Origin: Streptomyces flavotricini
Lineage (GTDB): Bacteria > Actinomycetota > Actinomycetes > Streptomycetales > Streptomycetaceae
Reading direction: 5' to 3'
DNA length: 47,844 nt
NCBI RefSeq assembly: GCF_020639365.1
Contig: NZ_JAINUL010000001.1
Coordinates: forward strand, 5,031,675 to 5,079,518
The translations under genes and the position numbers were made by a program. This document shows, piece by piece, positions 25,996 to 33,609 of this stretch. Below the pieces are notes generated by a model. That model had not been told where the DNA came from. It worked only from the letters and a program-made list of their open reading frames with translations, and searched no databases. Every line of letters begins with the position of its first letter. Position 1 is the first letter of the stretch.

Positions 25996-26856
25996 ATGGC
26001 GGCGAACGGAAGCCCCACCGTCAGGAGGCTCCGCCTGGGCGCGGAACTTCGCCGACTGCGTCGGGCCTCGGGCATGACGTCCCAACAAGTGGCTGCTCTG
26101 CTCCTGGTATCCCAGTCCAAGATCAGCCTGCTGGAGACGGGCCGTCGTGCCATCAACCCCCGTGACGTGCGTGATCTGTGCGAACTCTACGACGTCACCG
26201 ACCAGTCGTTCGTCGCCTCGCTGATGCGGATGGCGAAGGAGTCCGGCCGGCAGGGCTGGTGGGTCGCTTACGGCGACGTGCCCTACGGCGTGTTCGTCGG
26301 GATGGAGACGGAGGCCATCTCCATTCACTCGTATGAGCCACTGGTGATGCCCGGTCTGCTGCAGACCCCCGCCTACGCCGAAGCGGTCATCGGTGAAACG
26401 AACCCTCACATCACGGCCGAACAGGCCGCCATCCGTCTTGAGGTGCGGCTGCGGCGCCAGCACCGCGCCCACCACCCCGCCCGTCCCTTTCGTTTATGGG
26501 TCGTCCTGGACGAATCGGCGTTACACCGCGCCGTCGGCACCGCCGACGTCATGCGCGAACAGCTCGAACATCTGGACCGCATCAGCGTCCAGCCGCACAT
26601 CACCGTGCAGATCCTCCCGCACACCGCAGGAGCCCACCCCGGTCTCTCGGGGCAGTTCTCCATCCTCACGTTCTCCGACAACGACGCGGGGGTCGTGTAC
26701 TTGGAGCGTTACACCAGTGATCTCTACCTGGAGAAGCCCGCGGACCGCCGGCCTTACCACTTCATGTACGACCACCTCCAAGCGCAGGCACTCGCACCCG
26801 AACAGAGCCGCGAGTTCATCCGCGACGCCATCGGGACCTACGCGCGATCCTCGTGA
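25996..26856 (+). CDS. XRE-family regulator with DUF5753 domain
   Basis: 286 aa. N-terminal helix-turn-helix (~10-70: LRRLRRASGMTSQQVAALLLVSQSKISLLETGRRAINPRDVRDLCELY), then the DUF5753 sensor region (~95-275: SYEPLVMPGLLQTPAYAEAVI, VLDESALHRAVGTADVMREQLEHL, VQILPHTAGAHPGLSGQFSILTF, VVYLERYTSDLYLE). This class is hugely expanded in Streptomyces; several members control development or antibiotics and are normally paired with a small DUF397 protein. No DUF397 gene is adjacent here. GGAGGT lies ten bases before the ATG. It heads the accessory stretch of unknown ORFs running to 29.7 kb. Confidence 0.92.
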   Translation: MAANGSPTVRRLRLGAELRRLRRASGMTSQQVAALLLVSQSKISLLETGRRAINPRDVRDLCELYDVTDQSFVASLMRMAKESGRQGWWVAYGDVPYGVFVGMETEAISIHSYEPLVMPGLLQTPAYAEAVIGETNPHITAEQAAIRLEVRLRRQHRAHHPARPFRLWVVLDESALHRAVGTADVMREQLEHLDRISVQPHITVQILPHTAGAHPGLSGQFSILTFSDNDAGVVYLERYTSDLYLEKPADRRPYHFMYDHLQAQALAPEQSREFIRDAIGTYARSS

Positions 26857-26883
26857 GCGGTGAGCGGTGAGCGGTGGGGGCGC

Positions 26884-27165
26884 TCAGCCGGGGGCCCCGC
26901 CTTCCCGTCCGGCCAGGGCTCCGCAGGCGGAACACGTCGCGCCGCCTACGGGTACCCGCACCGGCGCGGCAGCCTCCGGGACTTCGTGCTGGAAGAGCCA
27001 GGGGGCGTTCGCATTCCGCTCCAAGACGTACCTGAAGTGCTGCTGGCGCCTGAGTTCGAGGACGTCCTTGTGCCGCATCCGGCCCACCCCCGACGACGCC
27101 ATTGCGCCCCAGAACGCACCCAGTACTGCACAGATCAGCACGAGCCTCACCAACATGTCTGCCAC
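26884..27165 (-). CDS. Small single-pass membrane protein
   Basis: 93 aa from a GTG with GGAAGGGA six bases upstream. Residues 4-25 form one hydrophobic helix (MLVRLVLICAVLGAFWGAMA); a basic stretch follows (RMRHKDVLELRRQQHFRYVLER), then a Pro/Ala/Gly-rich C-terminus with a CxxC pair (TCSAC). Basic residues after the helix suggest the bulk is cytoplasmic. No family is recognised. It converges on the XRE gene; the 27-bp gap between them contains a triple GTGAGCG-type repeat. Confidence 0.6.
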   Translation of the reverse strand: MADMLVRLVLICAVLGAFWGAMASSGVGRMRHKDVLELRRQQHFRYVLERNANAPWLFQHEVPEAAAPVRVPVGGATCSACGALAGREGGAPG

Positions 27166-27549
27166 GGCGGGTCCCTTCCGGTGACGAATCGCAACGGGGC
27201 CCGCGGTCGAGCCCTCGGCAACATCTCCACATAACGCAGCGGCATATTCAGGGTTATGCCCCGCGCTCGCATTGCAGCCATGTGCAGCACCCTGTCGGGT
27301 TGCCGTAATGTCGTATTTCCATGAGGCGGCCGGTCCGGAGGCGGGCCGGGAGAAAGCGCGCCGACCCGGATCCCTGGCCCACCCCGGCCCACTCCTCGCC
27401 ATCACTGCCCTGAGCTGCGGCGAACCTCGGTCCTGGCGGTTCACCGCGACTGCAGAAACGATGAAAGGAAACGGTCCGCACGCGTGCGCTCCGTCATCAT
27501 CACCCGCATGGCTCACACCCTGCCCGGCGCCGGAAGCGTTGGTTGGACT
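27166..27549. other. 384-bp gap between divergent small genes
   Basis: No supported gene. Contains an inverted repeat GGCATA TTCAGGGT TATGCC (27241-27260) overlapping a second one, CATAAC...GTTATG (27230-27257), in a locally AT-richer stretch about 75 bp upstream of the membrane-protein start. This is a plausible operator for either flanking transcript. Confidence 0.5.
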
Positions 27550-27861
27550 ATGACAACAGCAAACCTCGGTGCAATCTTCCAACGGCACCCAGAAGAGGCG
27601 GACGTCCCCGTTCGCCCAGGGGCCGACCGGATGGGTAAGTGGACATTCACACCGGCGTCATCGGACCGAGCCCAGGGTGAGAACGCGGCTCTGCAGTATG
27701 AAGGTCTGAAAATCGAGCTGAATTACTCGTCATCGATCTTCGAGGACTTCCTGGAAGCGATGAGCTCGATCCGCCACGAGTTCAATCGGCGGTCGGACGG
27801 CACGGCCGTATCCGGGATGTGCGGGACCGACGGCCGATCGAGGCAGGACTCCCTTGTATGA
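27550..27861 (+). CDS. Hypothetical protein, 103 aa
   Basis: Begins MTTANLGAIF and has a compact mid-section (MGKWTFTPASSD ... LQYEGLKIELNYSSSIFEDFLEAMSSIRHEFNRR) with plausible strands and a helix, then a polar tail (GMCGTDGRSRQDSLV). No family is recognised. Codon bias is weaker than in neighbouring genes, in keeping with accessory DNA. The ATG at 27550 has no strong ribosome-binding site; a GTG at 27484 is in frame. Its end overlaps the start of the DUF2637-like gene by eight bases, suggesting coupling and a shared role. Confidence 0.55.
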   Translation: MTTANLGAIFQRHPEEADVPVRPGADRMGKWTFTPASSDRAQGENAALQYEGLKIELNYSSSIFEDFLEAMSSIRHEFNRRSDGTAVSGMCGTDGRSRQDSLV

Positions 27862-28654
27862 ACCATACGGTCATCACGACTGGACCGGCTTCCCCACCCA
27901 GCCGGATGCCCGCACGCTTCGGCCGGCTCCGGATCCCGAACAGCACACCGGCATGGGGTATTCGCCACTCGGGACGGCCCAGGAGAACGGCGCGTGGGAT
28001 CCGGCGGAGGAGCTCGCCTGTCTGCTTCAGGGAAGCATGGGCGACCAGACGCAGTCCTTCGACCGGGTCGTCTTCGATGAAGTGACCGATGCGATGAGCA
28101 CCACCGGGCTGGTGGCCGGACCGCTGGGCACCGGGCCGGCGGAAGCATCCGCGGGGCACCGCCGCCGGACCGTCCGGGCGAAGGCGCCTGCAGTGGCCCT
28201 GATGCGAACGGGCAGCCTGTGCACGTCTTTGCTGGTCGCGCTCATCGCCGCCGTCGTGAGCATCTTCAGCGGGCTCGCCATCTGCGACGCGCTACGGCAC
28301 AGCGCCGTGCCCCACACCGGCCACGACGTGGTCAGCTGGTGGCCGCTGCTGATCTACGGCCCTTGGATGGTCGCCTCGCTGTCCATCCTCAGGGCGGCCC
28401 TGCACCAGCGCCGCGCCGTCCACTCGTGGTCCATCGTCCTGTTGTTCTCGACCCTGGCCACGCTCCTGTGCGTGGCCCAGGCGCCGAGGACGCTCCCCGC
28501 CCAGGCCGCGGCGACCCTGCCCGCCATCGCCGCCCTCGCGTGCTTCCAGCAGCTCGTCCGCCAGATCACGCTCACCCGGCCGCCCCGCCAGCAGACGCCG
28601 CGGCACCGCAACTCCCGGCCCTCCCCGGCTCCCAGACTCCACTACGGGGCATGA
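27854..28654 (+). CDS. DUF2637-like membrane protein
   Basis: 266 aa from a TTG start (MYEPYGHHDW). The N-terminal ~110 residues are soluble and variable. Residues ~115-235 hold four hydrophobic helices (SLLVALIAAVVSIFSGLAICDAL; WWPLLIYGPWMVASLSILRAAL; SWSIVLLFSTLATLLCVA; ATLPAIAALACFQQLV), the pattern of the DUF2637 family typical of Streptomyces chromosomes and plasmids. The C-terminus is basic and Pro-rich. Family members are often beside XRE-DUF5753 regulators and are thought to be linked to conjugation or development; function here is unknown. The reading frame ends at 28654 but a well-biased open frame continues in another phase. Confidence 0.7.
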   Translation: MYEPYGHHDWTGFPTQPDARTLRPAPDPEQHTGMGYSPLGTAQENGAWDPAEELACLLQGSMGDQTQSFDRVVFDEVTDAMSTTGLVAGPLGTGPAEASAGHRRRTVRAKAPAVALMRTGSLCTSLLVALIAAVVSIFSGLAICDALRHSAVPHTGHDVVSWWPLLIYGPWMVASLSILRAALHQRRAVHSWSIVLLFSTLATLLCVAQAPRTLPAQAAATLPAIAALACFQQLVRQITLTRPPRQQTPRHRNSRPSPAPRLHYGA

Positions 28655-28922
28655 GAACGGTGAAGTCCGCGACGGCGCCCCGGCCAAGCGCGGGGACGCC
28701 GGGACGGACAGGGCCGCAGTCCGCCGAGCCGGCCGTGGCCGCGCCGACAAGGACGGAGACGGCGCCACCGCGTACGGCGCCACCGCGTACGGCGCCACCG
28801 CGTACGGCGCCACCGCGTACGGCGCCACCGCGTACGGCGCCGGGGACGAAGGCGCGACGGTCTCTAACCGCATGGAGAAGTGGTCCTTCCCGGAGCCCGC
28901 CGTAGTGATCGTTTTCATCTGA
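28650..28922 (+). other. Out-of-frame continuation of the DUF2637-like gene (possible frameshift)
   Basis: After the stop at 28652-28654, the phase with codons beginning at 28650 stays open to TGA at 28920-28922. It has strongly biased third positions and an ordinary hydrophilic composition (HENGEVRDGAPAKRGDAG, then GATAY repeats, then MEKWSFPEPAVVIVFI). It has no start codon before ATG 28872, so it would need a shift from the gene above. Alternatives are the ATGA-coupled 84-codon frame 28651-28905 (repeat APPRT), which is very Pro/Arg/Thr-rich, or no translation. Confidence 0.35.
28761..28835 (+). repeat. Five tandem copies of a 15-bp unit
   Basis: GGCGCCACCGCGTAC repeated five times without change, then a truncated sixth copy (GGCGCC). 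A 15-bp unit keeps frame: it reads as GATAY in one phase and APPRT in another. Exact identity of copies implies recent slippage or expansion. Confidence 0.95.
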
Positions 28923-29041
28923 GGAACGACAACCGAATCCGATAAGTCACGGGCGGACCGCAATCCGGTCGCGGCGGCCTCCGAGCGCTGCTCCGCACCC
29001 CTGCGCACTCCCGCACCACCCACTGAGAGAGGACATCAACC

Positions 29042-29302
29042 ATGGCGTACGAGCCCTCATACGCTGAACGGATCCGGTACAAGCGGCTTCAGGACGACGC
29101 CTACCAGGCAGGCCTGGACGCCGCCACCAATCTCCAGGCAGCCCTCGCGCTGGCGGGAATGGTGCTCCCCTCGCTGGCCAACGACGGGCCCGTGGGCGCC
29201 CGCGGGTTCGTCCGGCTCGGCGGATGCAGCGTCGCCGTCGCCAACCAGCTCGCCGAGGTGATCGCCGCGGGCGCCCACGCCCTGCAGGAGCAGGGGATGT
29301 GA
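29042..29302 (+). CDS. Hypothetical protein, 86 aa
   Basis: Starts MAYEPSYAERIRYKRLQDDAYQAGLDAATNLQ; largely helical with an alanine-rich hydrophobic middle (ALALAGMVLPSLAN) and a second helix near the end (VAVANQLAEVIAAGAHAL). GAGAGAGGA lies 6-8 bases upstream of the ATG. No signal peptide, and no family recognised. It sits between the DUF2637-like gene and another small ORF on the same strand; possibly one accessory transcription unit with them. Confidence 0.65.
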   Translation: MAYEPSYAERIRYKRLQDDAYQAGLDAATNLQAALALAGMVLPSLANDGPVGARGFVRLGGCSVAVANQLAEVIAAGAHALQEQGM

Positions 29303-29378
29303 ACACCCTTCCCCCGCGGCCCCGGCACGGATCCGCCGCGACGTCCCCACCGGCAGGCTGACTCCAGGAGGTCCTTGC

Positions 29379-29699
29379 ATGAAGTGGCGCGATTCCCCGC
29401 GCGTGCCGAAACCGCGGGAGGCGCTCGACCCCTACCGCTTCCCCGGCGTACGGGACTTCGAGGACACGGAGGGCACGGGGGACGCCCGCCTCGCGAGCCC
29501 CGTGCCGATCCCGGACCCGGAAGAGCGGCCTCGCAGCCGAACCAGCGCAGCACACCACCGGCGCCTCGAGTTGCACGCCGCGCTGACCGCGGCCGGCATC
29601 CCGCCGGTCGCCGGAGACCTCCACGCCATCGAAGCCGTCTCCGCCCTGGACGGCACCACCAACGCGGCCGTCCGGCGATGGATCGCCGGCGCCCGATGA
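29379..29699 (+). CDS. Hypothetical protein, 106 aa
   Basis: CCAGGAGG precedes the ATG, giving good support for translation. The N-terminal ~55 residues are Pro/Asp/Arg-rich and probably unstructured (MKWRDSPRVPKPREALDPYRFPG); the rest looks helical (AHHRRLELHAALTAAGIPPVAGDLHAIEAVSALDGTTNAAVRRWIAGA) and might be a small DNA- or protein-binding module. No family recognised. The convergent Nudix gene ends 1 bp after it. Confidence 0.65.
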   Translation: MKWRDSPRVPKPREALDPYRFPGVRDFEDTEGTGDARLASPVPIPDPEERPRSRTSAAHHRRLELHAALTAAGIPPVAGDLHAIEAVSALDGTTNAAVRRWIAGAR

Positions 29700-29700
29700 C

Positions 29701-30162
29701 TCACGTCACCGTACGGCCCTGGTTCTCCACCAGGCCGAGGTGGACGGGCCCGGCCGGGGTGTCGGCCAGCAGCTCCGCGAGCCGCGGCGGCCACAGGGGC
29801 TCCCCGAGCGAGGCCAGGGCCGGCTGCGACAGCCAGCGCCAGTGCGCGTCGGGGGACTCGGGTACGGGATCGCGGCGCGGGCCGGTGGTGACGTAGATGT
29901 GCTCGTGCTGGCGGACAGGGATGCCCTGGTGGGTGAAGTCGTGCTCCCAGGTGCAGAGCAGCCGCTGCGGCTCGAGATCGGTCCACCCGGTCTCCTCGCG
30001 CAGCTCGCGCCGCACGCACTCCTCGGGGGTCTCCCCGGGATCGATGCCGCCGCCGGGCGGCAGCCAGTGGATGCCGACTTCGATGTTGTTCTCCCGGAAG
30101 AGGAACACCGATCCGCTGGGGGAGAGGACGACAATCCGCGCTGCCTGCCGAGGAGTTCTCAT
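29701..30162 (-). CDS. Nudix hydrolase
   Basis: 153 aa. A complete Nudix box is present, GGGIDPGETPEECVRRELREETGW (GX5EX7REUXEEXGU), around residues 38-60, after the usual first strand AARIVVLSPSGSVFLFREN. It hydrolyses a nucleoside diphosphate linked to another group; the exact substrate is not readable. HEHIYVTTGPR and HWRWLSQ are typical of ADP-ribose/NUDT-like branches. The ATG at 30162 starts just before the first strand; an in-frame upstream start at 30294 would add 44 mostly Pro/Ala residues and is less likely. Confidence 0.88.
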   Translation of the reverse strand: MRTPRQAARIVVLSPSGSVFLFRENNIEVGIHWLPPGGGIDPGETPEECVRRELREETGWTDLEPQRLLCTWEHDFTHQGIPVRQHEHIYVTTGPRRDPVPESPDAHWRWLSQPALASLGEPLWPPRLAELLADTPAGPVHLGLVENQGRTVT

Positions 30163-30317
30163 CAGATCAGCGTACGACGGGGTGGCCGCTTCGGGGGTGG
30201 TGCTCGGCGACAGGGGGGTGGGGGGCCTCGGCGGCGGGACTTGTCGGTGCGGGGTCGGGCGGGCCGGGGCGGGGGCTTCGGGGGCGGGACTCATGGGCTC
30301 GGGGTCGGTGGTGTGTC

Positions 30318-30430
30318 CGGGGGCGTCCCGTCAGTCCACTGTCCTTCCGTGTCGGGTCGGTCCGTCAAGGGCGCTCCCTTCGGTCGCGTCGCTTCGCGAT
30401 GTCGCTGCGCTCCACCCTTGACCGACCGCC
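30318..30430. repeat. Intergenic hairpin repeat element, copy 1
   Basis: Within the 401-bp gap 30163-30563. Positions 30318-30394 (77 bp) are identical to 47768-47844, where the window ends. The element is palindromic: GTCAAGGG (30364-30371) pairs with CCCTTGAC (30415-30422) around an inner TCGCG/CGCGA hairpin. It lies between two leftward genes, Nudix and permease. The rest of the gap is G/C-rich runs without a gene. Confidence 0.85.
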
Positions 30431-30563
30431 CCGCCCCGGAATGCCATAAGACTGCCGGGAAGCCCCCGAAGGAATGGCCGGGAGGTTACCCCGCCCGACC
30501 CCGCACCGACAAGTCCCGCCCCGCCCCGCCCCGCCCCCCCGCCCGACCCCGAGACCCCGCCCC

Positions 30564-31766
30564 CTACCCCGCCTGCAGTGCCAGCGTCGGCGACAGGCGC
30601 GCCGCGCGGACCGCCGGGTAGAGGCCGGCCAGGGTGCCTATCGCCAGGGTCGAGGCGAAGCCGCCCGTCACCGCCCAGAGGGGGACCACCCAGGGGAGGT
30701 CGCCCGCGTGGGCGTAGGCCGCCGTGGCCGCCGCGCCGAGGGCGATGCCGGCCAGGCCGCCGAGGCCCGACAGGAGCAGGGACTCCGTCACGAACTGGAT
30801 GCGGACCTGGCCCTTGGTCGCGCCCAGCGAACGGCGCAGGCCGATCTCGTGCCTGCGCTCCAGGACCGAGATGATCATGGTGTTCGCCACCCCGACCCCG
30901 CCCACCAGCAGGGCGATCCCGCCCAGGCCGAGCAGGAGCGTGCTGAACGCGCCCTCCGTCGCCGCCTTCGCCTGCAGCGCCGCCGACGGGTCCGTCACCG
31001 ACACCGTGCTCGGCGACTGCGGATTGGCCGTCGGGGCGATCAGGCCGCGGACCGCTGCGACGCGGTCGTCCGCGGAGCGCTCGTAGATCGCCGTCGGGTG
31101 GCCGTCGAAGCCGAGCAGCTGCTCCGCCGCCTCCCAGCCGATCAGCGCCGAGCGCTCGATCTCCGGGGCCAGCGGGACCGGGTCCAGGATGCCGATGACC
31201 GTGAAGTACCGGCCGCCGATGAACACCTGCTGCCCCGGCTCCGTGATGCCCAGCCGCTCCGCGGAGACGTTCCCGAGCACCACCGACGGATAACGTCCGG
31301 TGGCTCCGTTCAGCCAGGTGCCCTTCTGCATCCGCGCGCGCAGGACCTCCAGCAGGTCGTCCTTCGCCGCCTTCAGCCCGATGCCGCCCGTCTCCTCCTT
31401 GGGGATGTTCTCCGAGCGCCGTACGGACTGCGCGACGTCACCCGTCGTACCCACCGACTCGACCCCCTCGATACGCGAGATCATGCCCGGGGCCTCCTTC
31501 GGCAGCTTGGTGTCCTGCCCCGAGAACATCGACTGGCCCTCCGTCGCCACCAGCATGTTCGTCCCCAGCTCGTCGAGCTCCCGCAGCAGTTTGGCCTGGC
31601 TGGACGAGGACACCCCGACGACCGCGATCATCGTCGCGATGCCGATCGCGATGCCGAGCGCGGACAGGAACACCCGCATCGGGCGCGAGCGCAGCCCCGC
31701 CGAGCCGACGTGCAGGACGTCACGGGGGCCGAGCCGGGCCGGGGTCAGCCTTCGCGAGGCCCTCAC
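30564..31766 (-). CDS. MacB-type ABC transporter permease
   Basis: 400 aa. N-terminal helix after DVLHVGSAGLRSRPMRVFLSALGIAIGIATMIAVVGVS, a large extracytoplasmic MacB-PCD domain (~60-260: LDELGTNMLVATEGQSMF, VVLGNVSAERLGI), then the FtsX-type three-helix C-terminal domain (ANTMIISVLERRHEIGLRRSLGATKGQVRIQFVTESLLLSGLGG ... LYPAVRAARLSPTLALQAG). This is the mechanotransmission permease of MacAB-like exporters. Its GTG overlaps the ATPase stop by four bases (GTGA). It is the last gene of the four-gene leftward operon: lipoprotein, HlyD-like protein, ATPase, permease. Confidence 0.93.
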   Translation of the reverse strand: MRASRRLTPARLGPRDVLHVGSAGLRSRPMRVFLSALGIAIGIATMIAVVGVSSSSQAKLLRELDELGTNMLVATEGQSMFSGQDTKLPKEAPGMISRIEGVESVGTTGDVAQSVRRSENIPKEETGGIGLKAAKDDLLEVLRARMQKGTWLNGATGRYPSVVLGNVSAERLGITEPGQQVFIGGRYFTVIGILDPVPLAPEIERSALIGWEAAEQLLGFDGHPTAIYERSADDRVAAVRGLIAPTANPQSPSTVSVTDPSAALQAKAATEGAFSTLLLGLGGIALLVGGVGVANTMIISVLERRHEIGLRRSLGATKGQVRIQFVTESLLLSGLGGLAGIALGAAATAAYAHAGDLPWVVPLWAVTGGFASTLAIGTLAGLYPAVRAARLSPTLALQAG

Positions 31767-32509
31767 CGCTGCGCCACCCCCGCCGTGCTCCGTACGTCGT
31801 TCCACACGTCCGCCACGATCTCCCCGTCCCGGATGCGCACCTGCCGAGGCAGGCTCGCCGCGATCTCGTGGTCGTGGGTGATCACGGCGATGGTGGCCCC
31901 GTCCGCGTTCAGCTCGTGCAGCAGCTCCATCACCGACCGCCCCGACGCCGAGTCCAGCGCGCCCGTCGGCTCGTCGGCCAGCAGCAGGTCCGGTTCCCCC
32001 GCCACCGCCCGCGCGATCGCCACGCGCTGCTTCTGCCCGCCCGACAGCTCGTGCGGCCGGTGCTCCATCCGGTCCCCGAGGCCCACCCGCTCCAGCGCCC
32101 GCTCCGCCCGCCGGCCGCGCTCGGCCCGCGAGAGGCCGGAGTACAGCAGCCCCTCGGCCACGTTCGCCCGCGCGCTGATGCCCGGTACGAGGTGGAAGGA
32201 CTGGAAGACGAAACCGACATGGCGCGAGCGCAGCGCCGACAGGGCGCGGTCGGACAGGGTCGCGATGTCGTGCCCGGCGATGGCGACCGCGCCGGCGCTC
32301 GGCCGGTCGAGGGTGCCGACGATGTGCAGGAGGGTGGACTTCCCGGAGCCGGACGGGCCGACGATGGCGAGGAGTTCACCGCCCAGGACGGTGAGGTCCA
32401 CCCCGCGCAGGGCCTGCACCCCGCCGGGGTACTCCTTGGTGACGCCCGCGAGCTCCACGACGGCGCGCGCGTGCCTGTTCTCTGCCGTAATCGCTGTCGT
32501 CGTCGTCAT
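31763..32509 (-). CDS. MacB/LolD-type ABC transporter ATPase
   Basis: 248 aa. Walker A VGPSGSGKSTLLHIVG, Q-loop VFQSFHLVPG, signature ELSGGQKQRVAIARAV, Walker B DLLLADEPTGALDSAS and switch His in VITHDHEI are all intact. Length and the LVPGISARANV segment fit the LolD/MacB class driving mechanotransmission export. ATG overlaps the HlyD-like gene's stop by four bases (ATGA), and its own stop overlaps the permease start, so stoichiometric coupled expression is expected. Confidence 0.95.
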   Translation of the reverse strand: MTTTTAITAENRHARAVVELAGVTKEYPGGVQALRGVDLTVLGGELLAIVGPSGSGKSTLLHIVGTLDRPSAGAVAIAGHDIATLSDRALSALRSRHVGFVFQSFHLVPGISARANVAEGLLYSGLSRAERGRRAERALERVGLGDRMEHRPHELSGGQKQRVAIARAVAGEPDLLLADEPTGALDSASGRSVMELLHELNADGATIAVITHDHEIAASLPRQVRIRDGEIVADVWNDVRSTAGVAQR

Positions 32510-33609
32510 TGCCCGGGGATCCCCACCTGCATGCCCTCCTTGAGGGCGTCCCCCTTGACCTCGACGCGGCCCTGGCCGAACATGCCGAGCTCCACGGGTA
32601 CGTCGCGGACCGCTCCGCCCTCGACCACCTGGACGCCGAAGCCCCCGCCCGACAGCGCGAGGAGCGCGTTGACCGGTACGGAGAGCACGCCCTTGCGGGT
32701 CTCGCCGGTGAGCCGGACCGACACCGGGGACTGGTCGGGGCCCTTGAGCTCGGAGGCGTTGTCCAGGGACACGCTCACCTCGACCTTCGGCTTCCCGCCG
32801 CCGCCCCCGCCGCCGGGGCCGCCGCCGTTCGGGTCGTCCGGGTTCGCCGTGCTGCCCACCGAGTCGATCTTCCCGGTGGCCGTGCCGCCGCCCGGCAGTC
32901 GCACGGTCACCTGGTCGCCCGTCTTCGCCGCGCCCGCCTTGGCCACGTCCAGCTGGAAGCGGACCATCCGCTCGGTCCCGGTCAGGGTCATCACCGGCTT
33001 GCCCGGCGCCGGCTCGTCGCCGACCGCCGTGTCGTTCTTCTGCACCCGCTGCGGCCCGGCCGCGAACGCGATGTCCTCCTTGCCGACCTCGCCCGTCTCC
33101 GCCGCCTTGTGCGCCTTCTGCCAGCGCTTGACCGCCGTCGCCGTGCCCGCGGTGAAGGTGCCGTCCTCCGGGTCGAGTCCGGTCCCGTACCCGAGGGCCT
33201 GGAGGTTCCGCTTGAGCTGCTTGACGTCCTCGCCCTTGTCCCCGGTCTTCATCTGCCGGTACACGGGCGTGCTCCCGTACATGAGCCGCACCGGCTTGCC
33301 GTTGACCTCGTACAGCTTTCCGTCCCGCTCGATCGCCGTGCCCGCGCCCGCGGCCCAGGTGAGCACCCCGGGGCCGCCCGCGGCCAGCTTGCGCTCCTGC
33401 GCGTAGCCGAGCGTGCCCTCGACCGTGAGGCCCGAGCTGAGGTCCCCGCGCGTGACCGGGGCCGTCGCCCGCGGCATCCCGTCCGCGCGCCGGCCCTTCG
33501 CACCGTCGGAGTCCGACCGGGGCTGGGCGGCCGTCACCGCGTACCCGCCGCCCGAGACGGCGAGTACGACGGCCAGCGAGCCCAGCAGCCACTTGCCGCG
33601 CCGCCTCAC
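32506..33609 (-). CDS. HlyD/MacA-like membrane fusion protein with peptidoglycan-binding domain
   Basis: 367 aa. N-terminal basic residues plus one membrane helix (WLLGSLAVVLAVSGGGYAVTAA), then a lipoyl/barrel-type first half (VTRGDLSSGLTVEGTLGY). A peptidoglycan-binding helical module is inserted at ~110-165 (KTGDKGEDVKQLKRNLQALGYGTGLDPEDGTFTAGTATAVKRWQKAHK). The adaptor beta-domains resume (PVMTLTGTERMVRFQLDVAKAGAAKTGDQVTVRLPGGGT ... GVLSVPVNALLALSGGGFGVQVVEGG). A poly-Gly loop (GGGPGGGGGGG) lies between strands. It links the ABC exporter to the wall in a Gram-positive MacA-like role. GTG overlaps the lipoprotein stop. Confidence 0.9.
   Translation of the reverse strand: MRRRGKWLLGSLAVVLAVSGGGYAVTAAQPRSDSDGAKGRRADGMPRATAPVTRGDLSSGLTVEGTLGYAQERKLAAGGPGVLTWAAGAGTAIERDGKLYEVNGKPVRLMYGSTPVYRQMKTGDKGEDVKQLKRNLQALGYGTGLDPEDGTFTAGTATAVKRWQKAHKAAETGEVGKEDIAFAAGPQRVQKNDTAVGDEPAPGKPVMTLTGTERMVRFQLDVAKAGAAKTGDQVTVRLPGGGTATGKIDSVGSTANPDDPNGGGPGGGGGGGKPKVEVSVSLDNASELKGPDQSPVSVRLTGETRKGVLSVPVNALLALSGGGFGVQVVEGGAVRDVPVELGMFGQGRVEVKGDALKEGMQVGIPGQ

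Noticed and set aside
27272..27553. 93-codon plus-strand ORF in the 27.2-27.5 kb gap
   Set aside because: No ribosome-binding site, poor codon bias and no recognisable features.
28761..28835. CRISPR-like array
   Set aside because: Units are contiguous 15-mers without spacers; a simple tandem repeat.
30331..30346. Additional regulon operator at CCCGTCAG in the hairpin repeat
   Set aside because: Only the right half-site resembles the motif; the left half (GGGGCG) does not match, and the same bases belong to the repeated element.
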